Shown here: piece after piece, positions 16,740-25,314 of the stretch
How positions within the stretch are numbered: the stretch's first letter is position 1
Layout: each line of letters starts with the position of its first letter
Assembly (NCBI RefSeq): GCF_042685105.1
Contig: NZ_JBHUMO010000059.1
Coordinates: 1-39,020, forward strand
Reading direction: 5' to 3'
DNA: 39,020 nt
From: Enterococcus_G camelliae
GTDB taxonomy: Bacteria; Bacillota; Bacilli; Lactobacillales; Enterococcaceae
Made by a program: the position numbers and the translations under genes
Notes under the pieces: generated by a model
What the model was told of the DNA's origin: nothing
Seen by the model: only the letters and a program-made list of their open reading frames with translations
The model's database searches: none

Positions 16740-18275
16740 TTAATGGCGAATCAAATAATCAAATGCACCTAATGCTGCGGTAGCTCCTGATCCCATCGAG
16801 ATAATAATTTGTTTGTAGGCACTGTCGGTGCAATCTCCTGCTGCAAAAATCCCTGGGACACTTGTTTGACCACGCTTATCGACTTCAATTTCGCCCATTT
16901 TTGTTTTGGCAAACCGTTCATCCAAAAATTCGGTATTTGGTACGAGTCCGATTTGGACAAAAACACCTGCCAAATCCACGCCATGAATTTCTTCCGTTGC
17001 GCGATCTTTATAAGTTAAGCTCGTTACTTTTTTATCACCTAAAATTTCCATTGTTTGAGCATTTTTAATGACTGTCACATTCGTTAGTGTCGCCAATCGT
17101 TTTTGAAGCACTTCGTCAGCTTTTAATTCTGGTAAAAATTCAATGACAGTGACATGTTTCGTCAAACCTGCCAAGTCAATGGCCGCTTCGATTCCTGAAT
17201 TTCCTCCACCGATAACTGCAACGTCTTTGCCTACAAACAAAGGTCCATCGCAATGTGGACAATAGGCAACGCCTTTATTTTTGAATTCGGATTCACCAGG
17301 AACATTGACATTACGCCATCTTGCACCCGTAGCAATAATCAATGCCTTTGCTTTTAATGTCGCACCATTGTCTAACGTCACGACATGCATGTCACCTTCC
17401 ACTGATAAAGAAGCAACTTTTCTTGCTTTGATGATATCAATTGGATATTCCTTGGCATGAATTTCTAACGCTTGGGCTAATTTTTCTCCTTCTGTATAAG
17501 GAGTGCCAATCAAGTTTTCAATTCCTACTGTTTCCAAAACCTGACCACCAAATCGTTCGGCAATGATTCCCGTGCGGATTCCTTTACGCGCAGCATAAAT
17601 CGCAGCACTCACGCCAGCTGGTCCAGCACCAACAACAAGTACATCATATGGTTCTCGCGTTGACAAATCATCTTCAACTTCCGCTTCGATTGGTAATTTA
17701 TCCAATATTTGTTCAATGGACATGCGGCCACTTGCGAATTCCTTACCATCTAAAAAGACTGTTGGTACGGCCATAACCCCTTTTTCTTCAACTATGTCCT
17801 TGAACATGCCACCTTCAATCATCGTATGCGAAATAGATGGGTTCAATACACTCATAATATTTAGTGCTTGGACAACATCTGGACAGTTATGGCAAGTCAG
17901 ACTAACAAATGTTTCAAAATGAAATTCTTGCTCGATATTTTTAATCCGTTTCGCAGTTGCCTCATCTATTTTCGGTGCACGTCCACCCACTTGTAACAAA
18001 GCCAAGACAAATGAAGTGAATTCATGTCCTAGTGGCACCCCAGCAAATACGATGCCAGAAGAATCGTTTTCTGCGTCTATTTGAAAGCTCGGCGTATAGT
18101 GCAATTTTTCTGTTTGCAATGAAAGCTTGTCAGACATTGAAACAATCTCTTCCAAGAAGGCTTGAACTTCCTTTGAATGCTCACTCGCATCAAAGCTGGC
18201 CGTAAACACCACATTATTTTCTAACAATGCAAGGTATTGTTGCAATTGGCCTTTAATCTCTTGATCTAAACTCAT
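16740..18275 (-). CDS. ahpF: alkyl hydroperoxide reductase subunit F
   Basis: A 511-aa flavoprotein that passes electrons from NADH to AhpC. An N-terminal tandem thioredoxin-fold domain carries the CHNC redox pair (C128, C131). The reductase domain has FAD motif GAGPAG at 216-221, CPHC (C339, C342) and NAD motif VIGGGNSG near 354. The C-terminal GIFAAGDCTD is the second FAD motif. Full length. It lies 12 nt downstream of ahpC, clearly co-transcribed from the promoter upstream of ahpC. Confidence 0.97.
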   Translation of the reverse strand: MSLDQEIKGQLQQYLALLENNVVFTASFDASEHSKEVQAFLEEIVSMSDKLSLQTEKLHYTPSFQIDAENDSSGIVFAGVPLGHEFTSFVLALLQVGGRAPKIDEATAKRIKNIEQEFHFETFVSLTCHNCPDVVQALNIMSVLNPSISHTMIEGGMFKDIVEEKGVMAVPTVFLDGKEFASGRMSIEQILDKLPIEAEVEDDLSTREPYDVLVVGAGPAGVSAAIYAARKGIRTGIIAERFGGQVLETVGIENLIGTPYTEGEKLAQALEIHAKEYPIDIIKARKVASLSVEGDMHVVTLDNGATLKAKALIIATGARWRNVNVPGESEFKNKGVAYCPHCDGPLFVGKDVAVIGGGNSGIEAAIDLAGLTKHVTVIEFLPELKADEVLQKRLATLTNVTVIKNAQTMEILGDKKVTSLTYKDRATEEIHGVDLAGVFVQIGLVPNTEFLDERFAKTKMGEIEVDKRGQTSVPGIFAAGDCTDSAYKQIIISMGSGATAALGAFDYLIRH

Positions 18276-18287
18276 GAGAGACCCTCC

Positions 18288-18851
18288 TTAAATTTTCCCT
18301 ACTAAATCTAAGCTTGGTTTTAATGTTTCAGATCCTTCTTTCCATTTTGCCGGACAAACTTCTCCTGGATGTGTCCGAACGTATTCGGCAGCTTTTACCT
18401 TATCAATGTAATGCGCTGCATTTCGACCGATACCATCAGCATTAATTTCAACTGTTTGAATCACGCCATCTGGATCAATTAAAAATGTCCCACGTTGAGC
18501 AGCACCAGCTTCTTCATCTAAAACATCAAAAATACGAGAAATATGGTGGTTTGGATCACCAATCATTGTATAGGTTATTTTTCCAATCGCATCTGAATGA
18601 TCATGCCAAGCTTTATGCGTAAAATGCGTATCGGTTGAAACAGAATACACTTCCACGCCTAATCCTTTCAATGTTTCATATTGTTCTTGTAAATCTTCTA
18701 ATTCTGTCGGACATACAAAGGTAAAATCAGCAGGATAAAAACAAAAAAGACTCCATTGACCTTTTAAATCTTCCGAACTTACTTCTACAAAATCTCCATT
18801 ACGATAAGCATGTGCTTGAAATTCTTCCACTGGTTTTCCAACTAATGACAT
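18288..18851 (-). CDS. ahpC: alkyl hydroperoxide reductase subunit C (peroxiredoxin)
   Basis: A 187-aa typical 2-Cys peroxiredoxin that reduces hydrogen peroxide, organic peroxides and peroxynitrite. The peroxidatic cysteine is C47 in DFTFVCPTE and the resolving cysteine C166 in HPGEVCPAKW. GGTFLID-type strand residues and RNAAHYIDK are as in AhpC. AGGAGGA precedes ATG. First gene of ahpCF; two palindromes overlap its promoter and 5' leader. Confidence 0.97.
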   Translation of the reverse strand: MSLVGKPVEEFQAHAYRNGDFVEVSSEDLKGQWSLFCFYPADFTFVCPTELEDLQEQYETLKGLGVEVYSVSTDTHFTHKAWHDHSDAIGKITYTMIGDPNHHISRIFDVLDEEAGAAQRGTFLIDPDGVIQTVEINADGIGRNAAHYIDKVKAAEYVRTHPGEVCPAKWKEGSETLKPSLDLVGKI

Positions 18852-18879
18852 TGTTCATTCCTCCTAATTTTTTATTTCT

Positions 18880-18900
18880 AGGTACAATACTATTGTGCCT
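18880..18900. promoter_or_regulatory. 21-bp palindrome in the ahpC leader
   Basis: AGGTACAATA-C-TATTGTGCCT: 10-bp arms around a central C with one mismatch. It spans about +4 to +24 of the predicted ahpC transcript, a usual place for a repressor site. I do not recognise the cognate regulator. Confidence 0.5.
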
Positions 18901-18902
18901 TT

Positions 18903-18939
18903 CAATAATAATTATTATCTTAAAACAATTTTAAGTCAA
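18903..18939 (-). promoter_or_regulatory. ahpCF promoter with a Fur/PerR-like box
   Basis: TTGACT (18939-18934) and AATAAT (18916-18911) with 17-nt spacing on the minus strand. The palindrome at 18903-18917 (ATAATAATTATTAT core) overlaps the -10 and matches 11 of 14 defined positions of the PerR box, and as many of the Fur box. PerR control of ahpCF is well known in Firmicutes, so I favour PerR. Confidence 0.6.
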
Positions 18940-19035
18940 GAAAAATAAGAAAAATCTATGAATATTATTCTTTATCTACGGATTTTTTTCATTTATATTT
19001 TTTAATTGATAATAACAGCTTTGCTACAAGTTTTT

Positions 19036-19060
19036 ATGTAATAGTTTAAAACTATTACAT
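19036..19060. promoter_or_regulatory. perfect 25-bp palindrome upstream of the MetE-like gene
   Basis: ATGTAATAGTTT-A-AAACTATTACAT, 12-bp arms with no mismatch around one base. It lies about 85 bp before the start codon, just upstream of the likely promoter. It has the size and symmetry of an operator. Confidence 0.55.
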
Positions 19061-19098
19061 GACCAAATAAATAGCTATTATCGCAAAAATAAAATTCT

Positions 19099-19107
19099 TG
19101 TTACAAT
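19099..19107 (+). promoter_or_regulatory. promoter of the MetE-like gene
   Basis: Extended -10 TGTTACAAT with a poor -35 (TTATCG, 18 nt upstream). An alternative TATTAT lies at 19076-19081. The start site would be near 19114, about 30 nt before the start codon. Confidence 0.45.
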
Positions 19108-19144
19108 GAGCCTATCGTATCACGAAATAATAGGAGGTACTCAA

Positions 19145-20299
19145 ATGACAAAAACAGACCGTTTCCAATTAGTAGGATCGTTATTACGCTCAAATGATTT
19201 ATTAACTTACAAAGAACAAATTGAACAACGCGAAGATATCCGCTATCCATTTTATGATTCTTTCCCTGGATACAAAGAAACTGAGGAAGCTGCAATTAAA
19301 AATGTGATTGAAGAGCAAAAAAATCAAGGAATCACGGTCTTAACTGATGGTGAATATTCAAAATCGATGTGGCATTTGGATTTCCTATGGGGATTTGCAG
19401 GTATTGAACGTTATATTGCAGATCAAGGTTATAGCTTTAAAGATCTAGATGGTGGGCATTTTGAAACCCGTAAAGATATTGGTATTCGAATTACGGCACC
19501 ACTTTCGGGAAAAGACCATCACTTCTTAACCATTTTCAAAGAACTACAAGAACAAGCTGGGGATACCGAAGTGAAACTAACTGTTTGGGGAGCAGCGCAT
19601 GCCTTCACTGAACTAGCAATCTTTGATGGACTATATGGCGAAGATCAAGTTTACAAGACAAAGGAAGCCTTAAAAGAAGGTCTTCTTCAGGCATACAAAG
19701 AATTTTTAGATGATTATCAAGCAGCCGGCGGAAAGATTATTCAATTTGATGATTGTTTATGGGAGCTTTTTGCTGAAGATAACGACTCCAGTTTTTTTGC
19801 TGAGGGTAATGGTGGATTAGAAGACTTAGCTGACGAATTTGTAGCAATCAATAATGAAATTGCAGATTATGGCCATAAATTAGGCTTGCATGTTTGGACG
19901 CATAATTGTCGCGGAAACTACCAAAGCCGTCACGCTGCAGGTGGTTCCTATGCAGCAATTGCTGAAAAATTTTTACGTGATCAACATTACGACCGTTTCT
20001 TTTTAGAATGGGATGATGATCGAGCTGGCGACATTTCTGCATTGGAAGTCTTAAAAGATCGTCCAGATGTTTCAGTTGTTCTAGGTCTTCTTTCAAGCAA
20101 AACAAATACATTAGATGATGAAACACGCGTTGTTGCATTATTGGATAAAGCCAGCACCATTTTACCAAAAGAACGTCTGTATCTTTCTCATCAATGCGGG
20201 TTTGCCTCTTGTGATTGCGGGAATGAGTTGACCCAAGAACAACAATGGCAAAAAATTAACCAAGGACAAAAAATTGCCCAGGCTTACTGGGGAGAATAA
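19145..20299 (+). CDS. MetE C-terminal-like (YxjG/YxjH type) methionine synthase family protein
   Basis: A 384-aa protein with the cobalamin-independent methionine synthase C-terminal barrel fold but no N-terminal MetE half. The ATG at 19145 is chosen because AGGAGGTAC sits 7 nt upstream; earlier in-frame residues lie in the promoter region. Features: N-terminal VGSLLRSNDLL, TDGEYSKSMWHLDFLWG, IQFDDCLWELF, the HVWTHNCRGN metal-site region and the C-terminal LSHQCGFASC with a zinc-ligand cysteine. Bacillus YxjG/YxjH proteins of this family make methionine from homocysteine using a methyl donor other than the one MetE uses; the donor here is unknown. Monocistronic, ending in a long hairpin. Confidence 0.85.
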   Translation: MTKTDRFQLVGSLLRSNDLLTYKEQIEQREDIRYPFYDSFPGYKETEEAAIKNVIEEQKNQGITVLTDGEYSKSMWHLDFLWGFAGIERYIADQGYSFKDLDGGHFETRKDIGIRITAPLSGKDHHFLTIFKELQEQAGDTEVKLTVWGAAHAFTELAIFDGLYGEDQVYKTKEALKEGLLQAYKEFLDDYQAAGGKIIQFDDCLWELFAEDNDSSFFAEGNGGLEDLADEFVAINNEIADYGHKLGLHVWTHNCRGNYQSRHAAGGSYAAIAEKFLRDQHYDRFFLEWDDDRAGDISALEVLKDRPDVSVVLGLLSSKTNTLDDETRVVALLDKASTILPKERLYLSHQCGFASCDCGNELTQEQQWQKINQGQKIAQAYWGE

Positions 20300-20300
20300 T

Positions 20301-20401
20301 CGATAAAAAACCTATTCATTCATACTATTGCGTTCTTTCAAATCGTTTCTTGACGAAGAACGATACGCACTTGTTATGAATGGATAGGTTTTTAGTTATC
20401 G
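20301..20401. terminator. long bidirectional terminator between convergent genes
   Basis: Left arm 20306-20324 (AAAAACCTATTCATTCATA) pairs with 20375-20393 with a single mismatch, extended by CGATAA/TTATCG outside. An inner stem CGTTCTT (20331-20337) with AAGAACG (20356-20362) makes a branched structure. T-runs flank it on both strands, so it can end both the MetE-like gene and the phnA-like gene. It is unusually large. Confidence 0.7.
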
Positions 20402-20421
20402 GCTTTGCAAGCTAGTCATCA

Positions 20422-20766
20422 CTAGGCATCTGCTTTTTTGACAAATTCTGCTTTTAGTTTCATCGCGCCGAAGCCATCTACTTTGCAATCAATTTGATGG
20501 TCTCCCTCAACGAGACGAATGGCTTTCACCTTTGTCCCCTGTTTGATGGAACCACTTGCGCCCTTCACTTTTAAATCTTTGATCACGATAACATTATCTC
20601 CATCAGCTAAACGGGCACCATTGCGATCAAGGACAACTAATCCCTCTTCAACCTTCTGTTCTTCACCAGCAACCCATTCATGAGCACACTCTGGACAAAT
20701 CAATAAGCCGCGATCTTCATACGCGTATTCACTGTTACACATTGGACAATTTGGTAGTTTTGACAT
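20422..20766 (-). CDS. PhnA/YjdM-family zinc-ribbon protein
   Basis: A 114-aa protein with an N-terminal zinc ribbon (C7, C10, C24, C27: NCPMC and ICPEC) and the PhnA C-terminal domain with VLDRNGARLADGDNVIVIKDLKVKG and a KQGTKVKAIRLV strand. The family was named for phosphonate metabolism, but that role is not supported for this short protein, which is found in many bacteria without phosphonate genes. AAAGGAG upstream. It lies 30 nt downstream of truA on the same strand. Confidence 0.88.
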   Translation of the reverse strand: MSKLPNCPMCNSEYAYEDRGLLICPECAHEWVAGEEQKVEEGLVVLDRNGARLADGDNVIVIKDLKVKGASGSIKQGTKVKAIRLVEGDHQIDCKVDGFGAMKLKAEFVKKADA

Positions 20767-20796
20767 AAAAGACTCCTTTCGTATTTATTTAAAAGT

Positions 20797-21543
20797 TCAG
20801 TTTTTTTCATAAAAGACGCCATCTAAAAACAACCCTTGAGCAGGTACAGTTTCCCCTGCCGCCTGGCGAATTTTGGCTTGAAAAATATCGTCAATCTGAT
20901 TGACGGTCATTTCCCCCTTCCCCACTGCTAAGATCGTTCCCATCATAATCCGCACCATTTTGTATAAAAAACCATCGCCTCGGAACACAAAGCGAATCAT
21001 CGCTTCTTCTTTTTCCATCTCGATGGACTCAATCGTTCGAACGGTTGATTTTTTAGACTTCTTTAAAGCGGAAAAACCAAGAAAATCATGTGTGCCCGTT
21101 AATCTTAGACAAGCTTCTGTCATAGCCTCCCAATCAAGCGGTTCTGCTACATAAAAATGATAGTTGCGATTGAACGCAGAAGGAAGCTCTGCGTGTCGTA
21201 CATAATAACTATATTGCTTACTCACCGCATTGTATCTTGCATGGAAACGTTCTGGTACCTCGTCAATACTGGTCACTACAATGTCTTTTGGCAAGTACGT
21301 CAAAAAGAAATGATGCATCTCTGCCAACGATTTATTGCAATTTGTTTTAAAATTGGCGACCTGACCGCGTGCGTGTGTTCCTGCATCGGTTCGACCAGAT
21401 CCGATCAACTCAGTGGTTTCTCCCGTTAGTTGACTGACAATCTTCTCTAATTTCCCTTGTATGGTTTTATCCGAGTCCCCTAATCGTTGCCACCCTTGGT
21501 ATCTGGTTCCATCATATTCAATGATTAATTTTATATTTCTCAT
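20797..21543 (-). CDS. truA: tRNA pseudouridine synthase A
   Basis: A 248-aa enzyme that forms pseudouridine at positions 38-40 of the tRNA anticodon arm. The catalytic Asp is D53 in SGRTDAGTHA. The N-terminal MRNIKLIIEYDGTRYQGWQ and the FLYKMVRIMMGT motif are typical. Start at ATG 21543 with AAGGAG upstream; a longer frame to 21570 lacks a ribosome site. Normal length. In many Lactobacillales truA follows ECF transporter genes, but not here. Confidence 0.96.
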   Translation of the reverse strand: MRNIKLIIEYDGTRYQGWQRLGDSDKTIQGKLEKIVSQLTGETTELIGSGRTDAGTHARGQVANFKTNCNKSLAEMHHFFLTYLPKDIVVTSIDEVPERFHARYNAVSKQYSYYVRHAELPSAFNRNYHFYVAEPLDWEAMTEACLRLTGTHDFLGFSALKKSKKSTVRTIESIEMEKEEAMIRFVFRGDGFLYKMVRIMMGTILAVGKGEMTVNQIDDIFQAKIRQAAGETVPAQGLFLDGVFYEKN

Positions 21544-21736
21544 GTACCTACTCCTTATCGTATTTTGCACACTCTTTAATCTACCATATTTTTAACAATC
21601 GGATAAACAATGCTACGATTTTTTTTGTTTTCTTGCTATACTATTTAGATATCACGGTGTTCAAAAAATGCTAAGGAAATCTTCAAATAAATTTCAAGCT
21701 TTTCTTATAGAATAAGAGAAAAAAAGAGGAAACTTT

Positions 21737-22729
21737 GTGAAGAAAAAACGACGTAGATTAAAAAAGAAATACCGCAGACGATTGCAACTCATCCTCATTC
21801 TAGGCATTGTTGGTTTCGTAGTAGTCCATAAACTAAATAATCGTTCTACCGACACGCAACAAACAACGATGACGACTGTTGCCCCCAAAAAAATAATCAA
21901 AAGAACATTTACGAAAACGCCCTATGTTCAGGCAACAGTGGATACAAGCAATTTGGATGTAAACACAGCTACGGATGCTGACTACTCTGTGCCAATTTAT
22001 GAAACGGCTTCAACTTCAAGTACAGTCATTGGTCAAACATACGATGGCGTATGGTCAGATTATCATGGAACAGAAGGGGCATTCTATAAAATAAAAACAC
22101 CAGACAATTTAGTTGGATACATTGAAAAAGAGCATGGAAAAAAGGCAACTTATAAAGTACAAACTACCATCAACTCGTTAGATGAATTGACCGTTGTTTT
22201 AGATCCAGGACATGGTGGCGATGATGTCGGATCATTGGATAACACGGAAACGATTTATGAAAAGACCCTAACACTTGCAACGGCGAAAACGGTTAAAAAA
22301 ACACTGGAAGTGGCCGGTATCAATGTAATCATGACACGGACAAAAGATAGTGAGTACACGCGTCTGGCCAACGTTGCTGAAATAACCAATAATGCCAATG
22401 CCAATTTATTCATTAGTTTTCATTACGATAATTATGATTATGCCAACCAAGCAGAGGGCTATACGACCTATTATTACTATGACCATTCCGAAGCGTTCGC
22501 CAATACTATTCATACTCAACTAGCTGCAAACAATTCATTGTCAGATCGAGGAGTTCAAGTCGCCAACTATATGGTCCTACGAAACACATTCGTCCCGGGT
22601 ATTCTATTGGAATTGGGTTATTTAAACAACGACAATGACCTTGCAATTATGAATACCGCCAACTATCGACAAATGGTGGCAGACGCCATCCTTGCTGGCA
22701 TCGAAAATTATTATAATCTTTCTAAGTAA
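21737..22729 (+). CDS. N-acetylmuramoyl-L-alanine amidase with SH3 domain
   Basis: A 330-aa membrane-anchored peptidoglycan hydrolase that cleaves between muramic acid and the stem peptide. A very basic N-terminus (residues 1-15) precedes a single transmembrane helix (about 16-31), so the enzyme faces outward. An SH3-like domain spans about 80-140 (VPIYETASTSSTVIGQ). The Amidase_3 domain spans about 150-328 with zinc ligands H159 (DPGHGG), E175 and H229 (SFHYD), and catalytic E292 (LLELGYL). The start is GTG, preceded by GAGGAAAC. Monocistronic between two terminators. Confidence 0.93.
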   Translation: MKKKRRRLKKKYRRRLQLILILGIVGFVVVHKLNNRSTDTQQTTMTTVAPKKIIKRTFTKTPYVQATVDTSNLDVNTATDADYSVPIYETASTSSTVIGQTYDGVWSDYHGTEGAFYKIKTPDNLVGYIEKEHGKKATYKVQTTINSLDELTVVLDPGHGGDDVGSLDNTETIYEKTLTLATAKTVKKTLEVAGINVIMTRTKDSEYTRLANVAEITNNANANLFISFHYDNYDYANQAEGYTTYYYYDHSEAFANTIHTQLAANNSLSDRGVQVANYMVLRNTFVPGILLELGYLNNDNDLAIMNTANYRQMVADAILAGIENYYNLSK

Positions 22730-22740
22730 CTATCTCCACG

Positions 22741-22800
22741 AAAAAAGAGTCTCTCCTTTGTTTTCTGATGAAACCAACAAAGTGAGTTAGACTCTTTTTT
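22741..22800. terminator. bidirectional terminator
   Basis: AAAAAAGAGTCT (22741-22752) pairs with AGACTCTTTTTT (22789-22800) around a 36-nt loop. It serves the convergent amidase and P1-peptidase genes. Confidence 0.8.
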
Positions 22801-22807
22801 GTGATTC

Positions 22808-23854
22808 TTACAGACGTGCAAGTGCATCGCTCAGTGAATAGACTGTTTTACCATGGATATCACACGTCGATTGTGCATGCATTAAAGAACTCACCACGGC
22901 CTCTTCTACAACAGAAACCGTCATTCGAAAGCAATCGTCCATGAGGTTTTCAGCAAGAACGGTTCGCATTGACCATGCAGATTCGGCAAAATGTGCCACC
23001 CGATTTGCCGTAGAGAAGGCCAAACTAACTTCCCCACTTCCATTGCCAATAAACGAGCCCGTTCGAGTAATCCCGACGCTCGTCCGTTTGGCAAGTCGCT
23101 TTAATTGCCTTACATCTAAAGGCAAATCAGTTGCTAGAATAGTGATAATACTGCCTTTTTCTACTTTTTTTTCTGCCTGAATGACTTTTTTTAATTCTTT
23201 GCCAATAGCACGATGATTAATAACCAAATCTTCTAGCGAACCAAAATTTGAAAGCACCAATGCCCCCATCGTAAAGGTCTGACCATCGAAGGTAATTTGC
23301 CTAGATGCTGAACCAATCCCACCTTTTAAATCATAACAGCACATGCCAGTCCCAGCGCCAACAGCACCTTCCGCAAATGTTTCGGTACAAGCTGCAAATG
23401 CTTGCTGAATCGTTTCTTCCGTTACTGATAGTGTTCGAATGGCATTGATTTGCCCATCATTGCATTCCATAACAATTGGATTGACCGTTCCCGTAGAGAT
23501 CCCGATTTCTGGATTTTCTGCTAACAAGCGCCGTACCAGCGCTTGATAAGCCGTTCCGACAGCCAACGTATTCGTCAATACAATCGGTGTCTCCAGTGTT
23601 CCGAGTTCTTCCACCTGCATAAAACCAGTGCTTTTTCCAAAACCATTGATTACATGCATAGCTGCAGGTAATTTTTCACGAAATACATTGCCTGTTGCAG
23701 GTTGAATCACTGTCACACCAGTTTGAACCTTGCCAAGCCGTACCGTTTGATGTCCGACAGTAATCCCAGGAACATCGGTCAGAAGATTCAACGGACCCTT
23801 GTGCCAACGTTTATCAGGTTGATTATAGTCATCTTGAAAGTCTTGCCATCCCAT
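22808..23854 (-). CDS. P1 (DmpA/S58) family peptidase
   Basis: A 348-aa member of the DmpA/L-aminopeptidase family, which self-cleaves to expose a catalytic N-terminal Ser or Thr. Visible family blocks: NLLTDVPGITVGHQTV near the N-terminus, GVTVIQP, GAVGAGTGMCCYDLKGGIGSASR (about 160-182), and GITRTGSFIGNGSGEVSLAFST, where self-cleavage probably occurs before a Ser. The physiological substrate is unknown. It lies 22 nt downstream of the tyrosine phosphatase gene. Confidence 0.85.
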   Translation of the reverse strand: MGWQDFQDDYNQPDKRWHKGPLNLLTDVPGITVGHQTVRLGKVQTGVTVIQPATGNVFREKLPAAMHVINGFGKSTGFMQVEELGTLETPIVLTNTLAVGTAYQALVRRLLAENPEIGISTGTVNPIVMECNDGQINAIRTLSVTEETIQQAFAACTETFAEGAVGAGTGMCCYDLKGGIGSASRQITFDGQTFTMGALVLSNFGSLEDLVINHRAIGKELKKVIQAEKKVEKGSIITILATDLPLDVRQLKRLAKRTSVGITRTGSFIGNGSGEVSLAFSTANRVAHFAESAWSMRTVLAENLMDDCFRMTVSVVEEAVVSSLMHAQSTCDIHGKTVYSLSDALARL

Positions 23855-23876
23855 CGTTTTTCTCCTTTTGATTTTA

Positions 23877-24623
23877 CTAATCCAAATACAAAGCTTGCAA
23901 GTCTTTTTGATCTTGAGTACTTAGTAGCAACGCTTCCTTCGCATACTCTTGCATACTGCCATATTTCGTTTCAATCAATTGATACGCGTGATCCAAATAA
24001 CTGGCCGATACTTCCATCGCAATTTTGACACCTGCAATTTGCTGTTTGGTCGCTCCTTGTTTCGCCAACTCAGCAAACATGCTCTCATTTGGTTTTGCCC
24101 GCTGGATATTTGTTTGCAAATAATCTTGATAAATCGCGTCACGGGAAATTCCTAATAATTCTAACGCATAGACAGTCGCCATTCCTGTACGATCCTTGCC
24201 AGCAAAGCAATGGAACAACACGCCCCCGGTTTCTGTTGCGAGCAATTGCTCAAAGTATTGGCGATATCCTCTTTGAGCTCCTTCATTCATCACTAAATTG
24301 GTATAAATCTGCTTCATGTGACGATCGACAGCTTCTAATTCTCCTGCTTGCAACAATGCATCCATACTGGCATTTTCTTTGACATCTTTCATAATATCAA
24401 TCCATTGGTAATCAATGGTGTGTAGCGCATCATCTGGCCGTTTTTCCAGTTCGTCTTCACTACGCAAATCAATCACTTTTGTCAGTTGATGTTGAGCTAA
24501 AACTTTTTTCCCTTCTTCGTCTAGTTGCACCAATTCTCCTGAGCGCAAAAGACGATTGGGTTTGATGACTTTGTCTTCTTTTGTTTTTACCCCACCTAAA
24601 TCTCGAAAATTCACTAAATTCAT
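23877..24623 (-). CDS. protein tyrosine/serine phosphatase (Y_phosphatase3 type)
   Basis: A 248-aa protein with the cysteine phosphatase signature HCFAGKDRTG (nucleophile C139, phosphate-binding R145). The N-terminus MNLVNFRDLGG and VIDLRSEDEL (about 50-59) are typical of the family that includes Listeria LipA-like phosphatases acting on phosphotyrosine and phosphoinositides. Cytoplasmic, no signal peptide. Its neighbours on both sides are close on the same strand, suggesting one operon (24639-25157, this gene, 22808-23854). Confidence 0.9.
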   Translation of the reverse strand: MNLVNFRDLGGVKTKEDKVIKPNRLLRSGELVQLDEEGKKVLAQHQLTKVIDLRSEDELEKRPDDALHTIDYQWIDIMKDVKENASMDALLQAGELEAVDRHMKQIYTNLVMNEGAQRGYRQYFEQLLATETGGVLFHCFAGKDRTGMATVYALELLGISRDAIYQDYLQTNIQRAKPNESMFAELAKQGATKQQIAGVKIAMEVSASYLDHAYQLIETKYGSMQEYAKEALLLSTQDQKDLQALYLD

Positions 24624-24638
24624 GCGATACCTCCTGTA

Positions 24639-25157
24639 TTATTCTTCCTCTTTTTGCATACGTTGGCGATTTAATTCCGCTTTTATCCGTGGTTCTGGGG
24701 CGTATTGCTCCTCCCAACCACTTGGTTTTAAAATTTTATGTGTCTTTTCATCATAATGAGGTTGACCATCAGGAAACATTTTCCCCATATTTGCATCATG
24801 AACAATTGCAAAGAGCGGTTCTGGGTTGACACCCATGAGGACAAACGATCCATAGGTAAAATACAGTAAATCAATTAAAGCATCCACCTGTCCAACCAGT
24901 ACATCTTCAACCGGTTGATGTTTGGTTTGAATCTTTTGAACCGCTTCATCGATTTTTTGATGAAGGCCATCAACCAATGATTCGAATACCTCAGGTTGAT
25001 TATTCGCTGTTGCATAAAGCAATTCAACGATCTCCTCTATTTTAAATCCTGCGCGGTTCAACATCTGTTCGGCTTGAAAAGCCTGCGGTATTTGACTTCC
25101 TGGTGCATCAAATTTTTGATGAAATGCTTGAACTTTTTCAAATGGTGTCTGTGACAT
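24639..25157 (-). CDS. MazG/PRA-PH-like nucleotide pyrophosphohydrolase
   Basis: A 172-aa mostly helical protein with the all-alpha NTP pyrophosphohydrolase signature: EEIVELLYA (about 36-44) and VDALIDLLYFTYG (about 90-102) provide the paired acidic residues that bind magnesium. The VHDANMGKMFPDGQPHYDE segment further on is typical of the lactic acid bacterial version. It probably cleaves a nucleoside triphosphate or related compound; the substrate is not known. It is the first gene of a minus-strand group with the phosphatase and peptidase genes. Confidence 0.8.
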   Translation of the reverse strand: MSQTPFEKVQAFHQKFDAPGSQIPQAFQAEQMLNRAGFKIEEIVELLYATANNQPEVFESLVDGLHQKIDEAVQKIQTKHQPVEDVLVGQVDALIDLLYFTYGSFVLMGVNPEPLFAIVHDANMGKMFPDGQPHYDEKTHKILKPSGWEEQYAPEPRIKAELNRQRMQKEEE

Positions 25158-25252
25158 GTTCTATTTTGCCTCCCTTTCTTTTGACTAGGTTGTTATCAAT
25201 CTATCACATTTTTGGCAAAAAGTAACATCTTTTCAAGCAACTTATTTCGTGC

Positions 25253-25290
25253 TATAATTTTATCTAGTTTTAATAACTAGATAAAATTAT
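25253..25290 (+). promoter_or_regulatory. promoter with overlapping 16-bp inverted repeat
   Basis: TATAAT at 25253-25258 with an extended TGC before it. A perfect 16-bp inverted repeat (arms 25254-25269 and 25275-25290, core TTATCTAGTT/AACTAGATAA, 5-nt loop) starts within the -10 box. It is a strong candidate operator for the DUF1836 protein encoded just downstream, or for another repressor. Confidence 0.65.
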
Positions 25291-25314
25291 TATTGAAATA
25301 AAGAGGATGCGTTT

